Below, piece by piece: positions 47,020 through 59,237 of a DNA stretch of 64,000 nucleotides. Position 1 is the first letter of the stretch. Each line of letters begins with the position of its first letter. The notes under the pieces were generated by a model. That model saw only the letters and a list, made by a program, of their open reading frames with translations. It did not search any database and was not told the DNA's origin. Source of the DNA: Tragulus kanchil (lineage: Eukaryota > Chordata > Mammalia > Artiodactyla > Tragulidae); NCBI GenBank assembly GCA_022376925.1, contig JAIOJX010000002.1, forward strand, positions 67,225,001 through 67,289,000, in the 5' to 3' direction. The translations under genes were made by a program, and so were the position numbers.

Positions 47020-47100
47020 TCTAACCACTTTACATACATTTGTTAATTCTCACATCAAACCTAAGAGGTGAGCAGCAATACTATCAGCTATGTGATTACG
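47020..47100 (-). mobile_element. MIR-type fragment
   Basis: ccactttacatacatttgtt, aattctcacatcaaaccta and agaggtgagcagcaatacta are the reverse of a MIR 3' part. Duplicate at 48105-48185. Confidence 0.5.
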
Positions 47101-47261
47101 AAAAGTCGTCTGATTTCTTCTGTAAAACTCTTATTTTAACCTATTTATACTGTTCTTATTCCTGCTTATTCTGTGATACTGCATGATAATGCTGAATGTT
47201 TGCCAAGTTAGTGGCTATAGTAGGAAGTGTTCTGTATTTGAAGTCCTAAGCCCTTTTTCTT

Positions 47262-47472
47262 GGGCTTCCCAGATAGCTCAGTGGTAAAGAATCCTCCTGC
47301 CAATGCAGGAGACACAGGAGACGAGGCTTAGATCCCTGGGTCGGGAAGATCCCCTGGAGGAGGGCATGGCAACCCACTCCAGTATTTTTGTCTGGAAAAT
47401 CCCACGGACAGAGGAGCCTGGCGGGCTACAGTCCCTAGGACCGCAAGAAGAGTCGGACATGACTGAGCATGC
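47262..47472 (+). mobile_element. Bov-tA SINE
   Basis: gggcttcccagatagctcag, tagatccctgggtcgggaag, gcaacccactccagtat and agtcggacatgactgagcat in order; little diverged. The minus-strand 60-codon frame here is antisense. Confidence 0.9.
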
Positions 47473-47494
47473 ATTTCTCTTGCTCAGCTACTTA

Positions 47495-47707
47495 TAGTGA
47501 TTTTTAAATTTTTTTTTGACCACTTCTATTGATCTTTCATTTGTTTATCTTTGTTCTTTTGGCTGTGTGGGCCTCCCATCACAGCGCCCCCCTCGTAGCA
47601 GAGCACGTGCTCTGGGCGCACGCGCTCCAGAGCTCCGGCTCGGTAGTTGGACACATCCCTAGCACTGCAAGGTGGTGTCCTTACCCACTGGACCACCAGG
47701 AAGCCCA
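47495..47707 (-). mobile_element. New-type SINE, locus 5, internal deletion
   Basis: Minus-strand copy flanked by near-perfect target sites ctcagctactta (47483-47494) and ctcagctgctta (47708-47719). The palindrome core is intact (gctctgggcgcacgcgctcc). The segment between gttggacacat and agcactgcaagg is missing relative to other copies, removing the B-box region. It inserted about 20 bp beyond the end of a Bov-tA. Confidence 0.88.
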
Positions 47708-48346
47708 CTCAGCTGCTTACTACCTATGCAAACCTCAGCGAGCCACTTTCTCAGAAAGCCTGGGTTTTACCATAGAATGTGACATAGCCTGGCCAACATT
47801 TTAGACAAACTCATGAAAACAAACATGTTTGAGAAATAGGATACTTTACAAATGATAACAGTGGATGCCTGTAGATCAGAAGCAGGAATCCTCCAATCCT
47901 GTGTCTGGAAGACAAGGGTGGGAAACACTTTTCTCTGTAAACTCATGTGCCCTATTAGAATTTTGTGCCTTATCCATGTATTACCTCTTTGTAAGAGCAA
48001 TTTAAAACAACAAAATTCATTTTCAATATAATGTGGGTCATGCCATGAGAGAGCTGTTAGCATATTAGCTTCCATCTACTGGGTTCTTGCTCGCGAGGCA
48101 CAAATCTAACCACTTTACATACATTTGTTAATTCTCACATCAAACCTAAGAGGTGAGCAGCAATACTATCAGCTATGTGATTACGAAAAGTCGTCTGATT
48201 TCTTCTGTAAAACTCTTATTTTAACCTATTTATACTGTTCTTATTCCTGCTTATTCTGTGATACTGCATGATAATGCTGAATGTTTGCCAAGTTAGTGGC
48301 TATAGTAGGAAGTGTTCTGTATTTGAAGTCCTAAGCCCTTTTTCTT

Positions 48347-48557
48347 GGGCTTCCCAGATAGCTCAGTGGTAAAGAATCCTCCTGCCAATGCAGGAGACAC
48401 AGGAGACGAGGCTTAGATCCCTGGGTCGGGAAGATCCCCTGGAGGAGGGCATGGCAACCCACTCCAGTATTTTTGTCTGGAAAATCCCACGGACAGAGGA
48501 GCCTGGCGGGCTACAGTCCCTAGGACCGCAAGAAGAGTCGGACATGACTGAGCATGC
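48347..48557 (+). mobile_element. Bov-tA SINE, duplicate
   Basis: Duplicate of 47262-47472 at offset 1085. Confidence 0.9.
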
Positions 48558-48579
48558 ATTTCTCTTGCTCAGCTACTTA

Positions 48580-48793
48580 TAGTGATTTTTAAATTTTTTT
48601 TTGACCACTTCTATTGATCTTTCATTTGTTTATCTTTGTTCTTTTGGCTGTGTGGGCCTCCCATCACAGCGCCCCCCTCGTAGCAGAGCACGTGCTCTGG
48701 GCGCACGCGCTCCAGAGCTCCGGCTCGGTAGTTGGACACATCCCTAGCACTGCAAGGTGGTGTCCTTACCCACTGGACCACCAGGGAAGCCCA
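48580..48793 (-). mobile_element. New-type SINE, locus 5 duplicate
   Basis: Same insertion and same internal deletion as 47495-47707. One extra G restores gggaagccc, which suggests that copy 1 carries an error there. Confidence 0.88.
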
Positions 48794-48866
48794 CTCAGCT
48801 GCTTACTACCTATGCAAACCTCAGCGAGCCACTTTCTCAGAAAGCCTGGGTTTTTACCATAGAATG

Positions 48867-49583
48867 GAAACAAGGTTCCTTCTTATTTTACTGGCTTACT
48901 GTGAGGAATAAATGAAGGCATTCACTTCGAGGTAGGTTGGGAACCAGCATGCAGTATAGGACTATGAGGCACTATTACTATTAATGACCTACAGTTAACA
49001 CTCCTATCAGAAAGCCATAAATCAATAGCAATGTAACTGAAAACAATTTGAAGACCATTTTCATTTTCAGCATAAGTGGCATTTACTCATTGCTTGTTGC
49101 TTTATATAGTCGATAGTTTCATGCATAGCAACAACCTTGGATCAGCAAGTACATAATGAACATACTTTAAGCAGGAAATGTTAAATGGTCTATGTCTGTT
49201 GTTATGAGCTAAGACTCAATTCAGGAGGTGGTTTCCTCAGTTGAGAAGAAAGCAGATGACCTCATGTCATTAACTATACATAAATAAATTCAACATTTGA
49301 TGATAAAATGGTAAGATAAGTTACATTTGTGGCTTTTTCTCTTAAGAAAACCCTGGAAATATTGTACAGTATTTATTTAGCTTCACTCCCTTTTCTTTTG
49401 CTTAATTTGGGAGCAGACTTTCTTCCTCCTTCTTTCTCACCTCCCTCTTCTCCTCCTCCTGCTTCTCGGTCTTCTTTTCAGGAACAAAACAAGTATGTAA
49501 AATACTGCAAAATAATAACAAAATAGCCTTACCAGAAATTAAACAGAAAAAAGTAAAAGCATTTGATTTTAGTAAAAAAAAAA
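48867..49583. other. Unassigned single-copy DNA
   Basis: AT-rich with a pyrimidine-rich stretch at about 49415-49475 (cttcctccttctttctcacc). No gene or family recognised. Confidence 0.45.
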
Positions 49584-49594
49584 TAGCATCCTTG

Positions 49595-49872
49595 GGCTTC
49601 CCTGGTGGTGGTCCAGTGGGTAAGGAGTCCACCTTGCATTGCAAGGGGCACCGGTTTGATCCCTGACCTGGGAAGATCCCACGTGCCTTGGAGCGATTGG
49701 ACAGGTGTGTCCAATTACGAGCCAGCACTCTGGAGCATATGCGCCCAGAGCCAGTGCTCTGCAATGAGATAGGCCACTGCAATGGGAGGCCCACACAAGC
49801 CAAAGAATAAGGATGGATGAAAATAAATAAAAAGCCAATAAAAGAGGCCAATTAAAAAAAAAAAAAAAAAAA
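49595..49872 (+). mobile_element. New-type SINE, locus 6, pure A tail
   Basis: Flanked by imperfect target sites tagcatccttg (49584-49594) and cagcatctttg (49873-49883), each preceded by an A-run. It ends aagaggccaatt then about 18 As. The box regions are intact (ggtggtccagtgggtaagga; ggtttgatccctgacctggg). Frames of up to 149 codons on the minus strand come from the body. Confidence 0.88.
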
Positions 49873-49883
49873 CAGCATCTTTG

Positions 49884-50227
49884 AAAATATATGCAGCGTG
49901 CTCTAGAGGGTTTATCAAACTAGAAATGTTTCAAAATGTCATATATAGTGATGTAATTGTTAGAGAAATGAAAGGAGAGGTAGTATATATAGTGTAGTTG
50001 TTTTTACAGCTTTGTGAAATTACCTGCAGGACTTGCATATGGTTTGGTTTATTTTAGTTTTTCTTGGCTCTTATAATAGTTGAAATCCAGAAAAATCTCC
50101 CAGAGACCTTTATCTCATTGGTGATTTTAAAAATTCATAATACAAATATACCCCAACAGCTCAGTTTATTTTTGTATAGAAATTTTATTTTTCTTTCAGT
50201 AGTGTTGTGTCCCTGACCCCGCCCCTG
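49884..50227. other. Unassigned single-copy DNA
   Basis: No gene or repeat family recognised. Confidence 0.4.
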
Positions 50228-52429
50228 CCCCTTCTTCTCAGTGGAGCTTTTCACCTCTCTGCAGTGGCACTCTGGTGAGCAGCTTTCTAAGGGGAGAAGG
50301 GATGTTTGAAAACTGAGGAAAGACATGAACTACAACCCGCAGGATAATCTTCATTTAGACAGTCTTTATCCAGAGATTTTAAGAATGCCAGCCAAGGTAC
50401 TCAGTCCTATTTTCTTAACAGAAGAATAAAGCAAGAAGGTGGACAATGCTTAGTACACCTGCACCCTGGTTGGAACTCAACATTTCCTCTTATTTAGGAA
50501 TTTGTTACTTAAATAAAGCAATATTCTCTCTGGAACTCACAGGATCAGTAGGCAAAAACTTTCTGGGCAGCAAATTCTGACGTGGGTTTTGGAGTCAATC
50601 TGATCTCATTTCAGATTTCGTAAGTATTTCTAGGCCAAAGCATTTAACCACCTCAGCAGATGGAACCAGAATTTTTACCCTATTCAAAAGAAAGAAAACA
50701 AACTAAGACAAAGTTTCAAACAATAATAGTAACAACTGAAGCAAAATGGCCAAAAAAGTATGCTTACTGTATTGGGAAGAGATTTCATGTGAAGTCAGGA
50801 ATTTGCGCGTAATTGTCCAGGATAAGTACTCACAGGAGATGTGATCTTAGATTCCTTGGCCTCTTTCTTCATTTGTTCAATTGTAGTGACTACTTGCCTA
50901 ACTTCTTGTGCAGATTGAACAATGGTGTAGCTCATGTGTCAGCAAGTTGTTTTTGTTTTTTTTTTTTTTTGTATAGAACCAGAGGGTAAATATTGTAGGT
51001 TTTATGGGTCATTACTGTTTCTACTGCAACTACTCAACTCTATTGCTATAGGGCAAAAGTAGCTTTAGACAATCCATTGAGGAATGTGTGTCTGTGTTCC
51101 AAACAAAATAAAACAAAACTAAAATTTGTATTATGTAGATATTTCACATTTCAAACAATTCTGTTCTGTTTATTTCTTTTTTTCCAGACATTTAAAAGTA
51201 TAAAAGTCACATCTTACTCCCTAAACATACAAAAACAAGTGATAGTTTTGGTCCACAGGCTGTAATTTGCTGAGAAAGCATGTAACAAACTTTATGTGGA
51301 AGTTGTGTACAAAGGTGTAAGTATGAGAGTACTAGTAATTTTCCCCTTCTTCTCAGTGGAGCTTTTCACCTCTCTGCAGTGGCACTCTGGTGAGCAGCTT
51401 TCTAAGGGGAGAAGGGATGTTTGAAAACTGAGGAAAGACATGAACTACAACCCGCAGGATAATCTTCATTTAGACAGTCTTTATCCAGAGATTTTAAGAA
51501 TGCCAGCCAAGGTACTCAGTCCTATTTTCTTAACAGAAGAATAAAGCAAGAAGGTGGACAATGCTTAGTACACCTGCACCCTGGTTGGAACTCAACATTT
51601 CCTCTTATTTAGGAATTTGTTACTTAAATAAAGCAATATTCTCTCTGGAACTCACAGGATCAGTAGGCAAAAACTTTCTGGGCAGCAAATTCTGACGTGG
51701 GTTTTGGAGTCAATCTGATCTCATTTCAGATTTCGTAAGTATTTCTAGGCCAAAGCATTTAACCACCTCAGCAGATGGAACCAGAATTTTTACCCTATTC
51801 AAAAGAAAGAAAACAAACTAAGACAAAGTTTCAAACAATAATAGTAACAACTGAAGCAAAATGGCCAAAAAAGTATGCTTACTGTATTGGGAAGAGATTT
51901 CATGTGAAGTCAGGAATTTGCGCGTAATTGTCCAGGATAAGTACTCACAGGAGATGTGATCTTAGATTCCTTGGCCTCTTTCTTCATTTGTTCAATTGTA
52001 GTGACTACTTGCCTAACTTCTTGTGCAGATTGAACAATGGTGTAGCTCATGTGTCAGCAAGTTGTTTTTGTTTTTTTTTTTTTTTGTATAGAACCAGAGG
52101 GTAAATATTGTAGGTTTTATGGGTCATTACTGTTTCTACTGCAACTACTCAACTCTATTGCTATAGGGCAAAAGTAGCTTTAGACAATCCATTGAGGAAT
52201 GTGTGTCTGTGTTCCAAACAAAATAAAACAAAACTAAAATTTGTATTATGTAGATATTTCACATTTCAAACAATTCTGTTCTGTTTATTTCTTTTTTTCC
52301 AGACATTTAAAAGTATAAAAGTCACATCTTACTCCCTAAACATACAAAAACAAGTGATAGTTTTGGTCCACAGGCTGTAATTTGCTGAGAAAGCATGTAA
52401 CAAACTTTATGTGGAAGTTGTGTACAAAG
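50228..52429. repeat. Tandem duplication, offset 1115
   Basis: Copy 1 is 50228-51314 and copy 2 is 51343-52429. The junction 51315-51342 (gtgtaagtatgagagtacta...) is a shortened version of the sequence after copy 2 (gtgtaagatcactgcagagtatctgagatac), the clearest example of a degraded contig end. Confidence 0.97.
50575..50670 (+). mobile_element. MIR fragment
   Basis: gggttttggagtcaatctga, ctaggccaaagcatttaacc and acctcagcagatgg follow a MIR. Duplicate at 51690-51785. Confidence 0.5.
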
Positions 52430-53057
52430 ATGTGTAAGATCACTGCAGAGTATCTGAGATACATTTTAATTCCACACTGATTCCCTCTGACACCCCAAAC
52501 TAAATGAGATTCCTGTTTGCCATCTCTGCAATACTTGAACACTGTCCCACAGAAAATCAGTTAAGACTGAAGGAGATTTTGCTTGAGAAAGTTCCAGGAT
52601 GCATTTCCAATCCTGATAAAAATGGTTGGAGAGTTATTTAGCATTTTAAATTAGGTGAGCTATTGAACTGTCTCAAACTGAAACATCCTGGATTTCCTTA
52701 GATGATGTACATTCATTTTATGTCTCGTACGTAGAATCCCATCCCACTGCATTGTATAATTGTCTGCTTAGGTGTAGGTCTCCTGATGGATAAGGAGCTT
52801 TGTAAAAGTAGAAACTGGACTGCAGTGCTTCCTAAATTGTCTGCCAATGTTATAATTTACTTATTTATATCCCTATCCAGCTAATAAAGATTCAAAAGAG
52901 CTTGAAAAAATACTTAAAAATAGATAAAATAGGTAGGGAAATCAGGATAAGAGAGAAATTTGGGAGTTAAATTTATAAAAGTGAGGTAAGAGTATGATAG
53001 AGAAGTATAATCCATATGGTCCTGTAGATGTAGCCAGTCAACCTGTCCCTGGGTTTT

Positions 53058-53325
53058 GTTTGTTTGTTTGGCCACTTCTGTTAGTCTTTCATTTATCTGT
53101 TTTCATCCATCTTTGTTCTTTGGCCTGTTTGGGGCCTCCCATCACAGTGACCTCTGTCACTGCAGAGCTCCAGCTCTGGGTGCATGCGCTTCCGAGTGCT
53201 GGCTGGCAATTGGATGCACCGGTCTAGCCGTTCCGTGGCACGTGGGATCTTCCCAGGCCAGGGATCGAACTAGTGTCCCTTGCACTGCAAGGCAGACTCT
53301 CTACCCAGTGGAACACCAGGGAAGC
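53058..53325 (-). mobile_element. New-type SINE, locus 7
   Basis: Perfect 16-bp target-site duplication cctgtccctgggtttt at 53042-53057 and 53326-53341. The tail is a gttt repeat on the plus strand, that is, (AAAC)n on the element's own strand. 131- and 77-codon frames across it have no domain. Confidence 0.9.
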
Positions 53326-54163
53326 CCTGTCCCTGGGTTTTTAGCAGCAGAAGGTTATCCTGATCTGCAGACAGATGTGGACCGTGACTGGTCTCCGGAT
53401 GTTATTAAGGAAGAAAGTGATCACAGCATTGTGGAACTGGGCCTGGATTAGTAATTACGTATTTATACTCTCTAGCCTTGAATATATAAGTTCTTGACAC
53501 TGGGGAAGGCAAAGATCACCCCAAACTAAATGAAAGATGTGTAAGATCACTGCAGAGTATCTGAGATACATTTTAATTCCACACTGATTCCTCTGACACC
53601 CCAAACTAAATGAGATTCCTGTTTGCCATCTCTGCAATACTTGAACACTGTCCCACAGAAAATCAGTTAAGACTGAAGGAGATTTTGCTTGAGAAAGTTC
53701 CAGGATGCATTTCCAATCCTGATAAAAATGGTTGGAGAGTTATTTAGCATTTTAAATTAGGTGAGCTATTGAACTGTCTCAAACTGAAACATCCTGGATT
53801 TCCTTAGATGATGTACATTCATTTTATGTCTCGTACGTAGAATCCCATCCCACTGCATTGTATAATTGTCTGCTTAGGTGTAGGTCTCCTGATGGATAAG
53901 GAGCTTTGTAAAAGTAGAAACTGGACTGCAGTGCTTCCTAAATTGTCTGCCAATGTTATAATTTACTTATTTATATCCCTATCCAGCTAATAAAGATTCA
54001 AAAGAGCTTGAAAAAATACTTAAAAATAGATAAAATAGGTAGGGAAATCAGGATAAGAGAGAAATTTGGGAGTTAAATTTATAAAAGTGAGGTAAGAGTA
54101 TGATAGAGAAGTATAATCCATATGGTCCTGTAGATGTAGCCAGTCAACCTGTCCCTGGGTTTT

Positions 54164-54431
54164 GTTTGTTTGTTTGGCCACTTCTGTTAGTCTTTCATTT
54201 ATCTGTTTTCATCCATCTTTGTTCTTTGGCCTGTTTGGGGCCTCCCATCACAGTGACCTCTGTCACTGCAGAGCTCCAGCTCTGGGTGCATGCGCTTCCG
54301 AGTGCTGGCTGGCAATTGGATGCACCGGTCTAGCCGTTCCGTGGCACGTGGGATCTTCCCAGGCCAGGGATCGAACTAGTGTCCCTTGCACTGCAAGGCA
54401 GACTCTCTACCCAGTGGAACACCAGGGAAGC
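54164..54431 (-). mobile_element. New-type SINE, locus 7 duplicate
   Basis: Duplicate of 53058-53325, with target sites at 54148-54163 and 54432-54447. Confidence 0.9.
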
Positions 54432-54668
54432 CCTGTCCCTGGGTTTTTAGCAGCAGAAGGTTATCCTGATCTGCAGACAGATGTGGACCGTGACTGGTCT
54501 CCGGATGTTATTAAGGAAGAAAGTGATCACAGCATTGTGGAACTGGGCCTGGATTAGTAATTACGTATTTATACTCTCTACCCTTGAATATATAAGTTCT
54601 TAAGTGAGAATTAGGCAACACTTTGAAAAGCAGGCAGAGTCTATTTGGCCATCCAAAGATAGGCGGGG

Positions 54669-54993
54669 TACTTCCCTGGTGGCTCAATGGTAAAGACTCT
54701 ACTTGCCAATGAAGGAGACATGGGTTCGATCCCTGTCTGAGAAGATCCCACATGCCTCGGAGAAGCTAAGCCCCTTTGGAGCAACTAAGTCGCATCACAA
54801 CTACTGAGCTTGCACTCTAGAGCCCATGAGTCCAACTACTGAACCCACATGCCTACACTCCGTACTCCACTACAAGAGAAGCCTCTGGACTGAGAAGACC
54901 ACATACTGCAACTAGAGAGTAGCCTCTTCTCACCACAACTAGAGAAAATCAGAGTATAACAGCAAAGATGCAGCACAGCCAAAAAAAAAAAAA
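54669..54993 (+). mobile_element. CHR SINE, full length
   Basis: acttccctggtggctcaatg, ggttcgatccctgtctgag, gagcaactaagtcgcatc, cacaactactgagcttgc, acaagagaagcctctgg and agcacagccaaaaa are in canonical CHR order. It is a useful local reference for comparing the shortened new-type SINE. Confidence 0.9.
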
Positions 54994-55149
54994 AAGACCC
55001 AGAAGAATGATTGTTGAGGGTTGAAACATTTTAGGCTTCATGACAAGCAACCTAAAGGAGAAGATAACTTCAGGGAAGGGCCCAAGATCAGTGTTCCCTG
55101 GACCACACCATGTAGCATACAGGCTAATTCATATACTCACAAACACAAT

Positions 55150-55235
55150 TTGCAGCACTGTAGGAATAGCATAGAACTTGTGGTCAGGAGATATAAACTT
55201 GACTCCTGGCTCTGCCACACATTCTTTTTGTTCTG
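55150..55235 (+). mobile_element. MIR core fragment
   Basis: cttgactcctggctctgccac is the MIR core after a degraded left part. Duplicate at 56228-56313. The 71-codon frames here are not genes. Confidence 0.45.
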
Positions 55236-55747
55236 AAGCAAAACAGTGGCATGATTATATATTTAGAAAATACAAGAGAGTATAGTCAAAAATACTAGAA
55301 ACTAGAAAAGAATTCAACATGGTCGTTGGTTACATTTATATATAGAAATCAATAGCTTTACTATATACAGACAGTAACTGGTTAGAAAATTTGGTGGGAG
55401 AAACAAACAAAATCAATAAATATAATGTAAAATGTTCAGACCAAGAGTTACAAATGAAAAAGAAAATCAAAATCTTTCTATAGTATAACAGTAAAACAAC
55501 AGCAAAACAATTACAGTGAATGAAATACTTTGCTGGGAAACAGACACTGTAAATATGTTTATTTTCCCTAAATTCATGTCTGATATACTGCCAATCAGAG
55601 TCTTAATGAGATTTTGGAGACAAGCCCCTGTTATTAAGGAAGTCAACTTAGTTTCGCCACCCTTGAATATATAAGTTCTTAAGTGAGAATTAGGCAACAC
55701 TTTGAAAAGCAGGCAGAGTCTATTTGGCCATCCAAAGATAGGCGGGG

Positions 55748-56070
55748 TACTTCCCTGGTGGCTCAATGGTAAAGACTCTACTTGCCAATGAAGGAGACAT
55801 GGGTTCGATCCCTGTCTGAGAAGATCCCACATGCCTCGGAGAAGCTAAGCCCCTTTGGAGCAACTAAGTCGCATCACAACTACTGAGCTTGCACTCTAGA
55901 GCCCATGAGTCCAACTACTGAACCCACATGCCTACACTCCGTACTCCACTACAAGAGAAGCCTCTGGACTGAGAAGACCACATACTGCAACTAGAGAGTA
56001 GCCTCTTCTCACCACAACTAGAGAAAATCAGAGTATAACAGCAAAGATGCAGCACAGCCAAAAAAAAAAA
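55748..56070 (+). mobile_element. CHR SINE, duplicate
   Basis: Duplicate of 54669-54993 with a tail 2 As shorter. Confidence 0.9.
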
Positions 56071-56859
56071 AAAGACCCAGAAGAATGATTGTTGAGGGTT
56101 GAAACATTTTAGGCTTCATGACAAGCAACCTAAAGGAGAAGATAACTTCAGGGAAGGGCCCAAGATCAGTGTTCCCTGGACCACACCATGTAGCATACAG
56201 GCTAATTCATATACTCACAAACACAATTTGCAGCACTGTAGGAATAGCATAGAACTTGTGGTCAGGAGATATAAACTTGACTCCTGGCTCTGCCACACAT
56301 TCTTTTTGTTCTGAAGCAAAACAGTGGCATGATTATATATTTAGAAAATACAAGAGAGTATAGTCAAAAATACTAGAAACTAGAAAAGAATTCAACATGG
56401 TCGTTGGTTACATTTATATATAGAAATCAATAGCTTTACTATATACAGACAGTAACTGGTTAGAAAATTTGGTGGGAGAAACAAACAAAATCAATAAATA
56501 TAATGTAAAATGTTCAGACCAAGAGTTACAAATGAAAAAGAAAATCAAAATCTTTCTATAGTATAACAGTAAAACAACAGCAAAACAATTACAGTGAATG
56601 AAATACTTTGCTGGGAAACAGACACTGTAAATATGTTTATTTTCCCTAAATTCATGTCTGATATACTGCCAATCAGAGTCTTAATGAGATTTTGGAGAAC
56701 ATACAAAACAATTCTAAAATTAATCACCATGAATAAACATGTGAAAATAGCCAGGAAAATTGTGAAAAGCAAGAGGAAAGAGGGAAGTCTTGCTCTACTA
56801 GATGCTATTAGAAAGCTTCACTTAATAAGAGAGAAAGGAGAAGCTCCATGGACACAGGC

Positions 56860-56945
56860 TCTTGTTTGTTGTCTTCACAGCCTCACCCAACACACAGAAC
56901 AGTGCCTGTGCACTTAATGCTGTTGAGTAAATGAATGAAGGAATG
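56860..56945 (+). mobile_element. L2 3' end
   Basis: acagaacagtgcctgtgcac followed by gttgagtaaatgaatgaagg matches the L2 3' terminus. Confidence 0.55.
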
Positions 56946-57004
56946 ACTGAGCTTCTTTATATGCAAATGTAGATAACCCTTCATTTTCCAGTGATACAGA
57001 GGAT

Positions 57005-57260
57005 TGGACAATATGAAACAAAGTAGTGACTGTAAGAAGCACTGACTGAAGTTGAACTTTCTGAGTTTGAATACTGGCTCCATTACTTTGCCAGCTGAGG
57101 GGTCTTGGTTGAATTCCTTAGCTTCTTGGTTTCCTTATCTCTAAAACAGGCATGACAGCTGTCCTTCCCTCATAACAGTTGTTGAGAGTAATTTTGTTAT
57201 CCAGCTAAAGCCTATAAAGGATGCCTGGCACAGAATAGTTCTTAGGGAATTTGTAGTATG
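57005..57260 (+). mobile_element. MIR SINE, nearly complete
   Basis: tctgagtttgaatactggct, ccttatctctaaaacaggca, ctcataacagttgttgagag, taaaggatgcctggcacaga in the usual order. Confidence 0.75.
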
Positions 57261-57282
57261 AAAAAATGAAGGATGGAAACTT

Positions 57283-57492
57283 TGGGCTTTCCAGGTAGTG
57301 CTAGTGGTAAAGAACACAACTTCCAGTGCAGGAGACATGGGTTTGATCCCCCTTGGGTCCGAAATATTATCTGGAGGAGGGCATGGCAACCCACTCCAGT
57401 GTTCTTACCTGGAAAATCCCATGGATAGAGGAGCCTGGTGGTCTACAGTCCATAGGGTCACAAAGAGCAGGACACACTGAAGTGATTAAACA
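57283..57492 (+). mobile_element. Bov-tA SINE
   Basis: gggctttccaggtagtgcta, catgggtttgatcccccttg, gcaacccactccagtgttc and gtcacaaagagcaggacac in order. A 60-codon plus frame through it is not a gene. Confidence 0.85.
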
Positions 57493-57865
57493 CACACATA
57501 ACAGCTTTCTCAAAGGTCAGTGATACAGCATCTTAAATCTGAACATCTGCTTTCACATGGGTGACTTAACAAACTAGTCTTAAAGTTCTTTTACTGCTTT
57601 TCATTCCAACTATGCACCCATAAACCACTTTACCAAACTACTTTTATGGTCTCAACAAAAACCTACTGTTACTTCAAATTAGTTCTCTCTGGAACCTTAT
57701 ATAACGATTTCTGTACACTCACTCAGATGTATTAATTTATGCCCATAATCTTATATTTTTCATCATGTTCACTCTTTTATACCCACTCCAACTGTTCCCC
57801 ACTTTTCCAAGCACCTTAAACCTCTCCCTTTTTTTCAGTCCCTTACCACCTCGTGAATTTGTTTC
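57493..57865. other. Unassigned single-copy DNA
   Basis: No gene or family recognised. Confidence 0.4.
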
Positions 57866-57899
57866 TTCTTTATCTAACTTCGATACAGTGTCTTCCTTG

Positions 57900-58108
57900 T
57901 CAGTGCCTGTGTGCTCAGTTGCTAAGTCAGGTCCCCATGGATTGCAGCCCACCAGACTCCCCTGTCCATGGAATTTCCCATGAAAGAACACTGGAACATA
58001 TTCTCCTCCAGGGGATTTTCCTGACCCAGGGATCAAATTCCCATATCCTACATCTCCAGCACTGGCAAGCAGATTCTTTGCCACTGAGCCACCTGGGAAA
58101 GGCTCTTA
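57900..58108 (-). mobile_element. Bov-tA SINE
   Basis: gtgctcagttgctaagtcag, ccatggattgcagcccacc, ctccaggggattttcctgac and gccactgagccacctggga, the reverse of a complete Bov-tA. Duplicate at 59029-59237. Confidence 0.9.
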
Positions 58109-58359
58109 TCAATACAACCAGTTTATTTTCCTATTTTTCTTGGACTTGTCATGAAAATCCTGTGGCATGAAAAGCTGGGTAGCTGAAGGGTGGAATTCTT
58201 AGTGTCACCACAAATGTGTCTCCAACCTCAGTTGGCCTTTCAGTAGCACCATACCTTTAACACATTCTCCTTCTCCAGTACCCCCATGTGTTTCAGTTTG
58301 TGTCAGTTTTAAACTTCTCCATTTCTCAAATTTCTTTAAACATTTTGATTCCTTTTTAA

Positions 58360-58960
58360 TTTGTTTGAGTTTGTGGTCAAGTATTTTCTTCAAGAAGGAC
58401 TAATAGGCATTATATTTTCTGAATTCTTTCATGTCTGAGAATGTCTGCTTCTACTTGAAAACTATCTTGACTTAATATAATATTCTCAGTTTCTTTCCTT
58501 TGTTGTCTCTGGCATTGAATTTTTTTTTTACAGAAATTTATGCTAGCCTAATTTTTCTCTCTTCCTTGTAGGTATTTTTGTTACTGTGTGTGGATGCCTA
58601 AATTATGTAACTTCATGCTATACCTTGATATTGAACATTTGCCTTCAAAATTTCCTGCTATCCTTAGTGCTAAATGTTTGGAATCAAATTTTCCTGGAAT
58701 CAACGTGCCCTTTGATTGGCAGTTTCATTTAGGGGGTTTTCCTTATATTTTTTCTTTCATGTGTGTTCCATACTTCAGGGACAGAAGTTATGCTTACTGG
58801 GGAAATTGCTTATTGTAACTATCAGCTTTATTCTGACTGCTCTAATCTCTCTTTTTTTATCTGCATTTTCAGAAGCAAGGTTATTCCAAAGCTGTATTTT
58901 TATCAGCACTTAAGTTTTCAGACATATCTGTTCTGCTTTATATTGGTTTTAATTTATGTT
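58360..58960 (-). mobile_element. Probable L1 fragment
   Basis: gaattctttcatgtctgagaatgtctgc and following text resemble L1 sequence in reverse; strongly diverged. Duplicate at 59489-60089, and the right part again from 61005. Confidence 0.4.
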
Positions 58961-59028
58961 ATGTTCAGCTTCCATCTTGGAATTTTCGTTTCTTTTCTTT
59001 ATCTAACTTCGATACAGTGTCTTCCTTG

Positions 59029-59237
59029 TCAGTGCCTGTGTGCTCAGTTGCTAAGTCAGGTCCCCATGGATTGCAGCCCACCAGACTCCCCTGTCCATGG
59101 AATTTCCCATGAAAGAACACTGGAACATATTCTCCTCCAGGGGATTTTCCTGACCCAGGGATCAAATTCCCATATCCTACATCTCCAGCACTGGCAAGCA
59201 GATTCTTTGCCACTGAGCCACCTGGGAAAGGCTCTTA
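59029..59237 (-). mobile_element. Bov-tA SINE, duplicate
   Basis: Duplicate of 57900-58108 at offset 1129. Confidence 0.9.

Larger units (their letters stand above)
46705..48866. repeat. Tandem duplication, offset about 1085
   Basis: Copy 1 is 46705-47779 and copy 2 is 47790-48866. Copy 1 loses single bases near its end (ccaggaagccc against ccagggaagccc; gggttttacc against gggtttttacc). It overlaps the preceding unit so part is triplicated. Confidence 0.97.
52426..54601. repeat. Tandem duplication, offset 1107 to 1106
   Basis: Copy 1 is 52426-53495 and copy 2 is 53533-54601. Copy 2 loses one C early (attccctctg to attcctctg). Near the end, G at 53475 faces C at 54581. Junction 53496-53532 repeats ccaaactaaatga from inside the unit. 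Confidence 0.97.
54580..56698. repeat. Tandem duplication, offset about 1079
   Basis: Copy 1 is 54580-55620 and copy 2 is 55659-56698. The copies differ in one A-run (15 against 13). Junction 55621-55658 does not match the real continuation. Confidence 0.97.
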
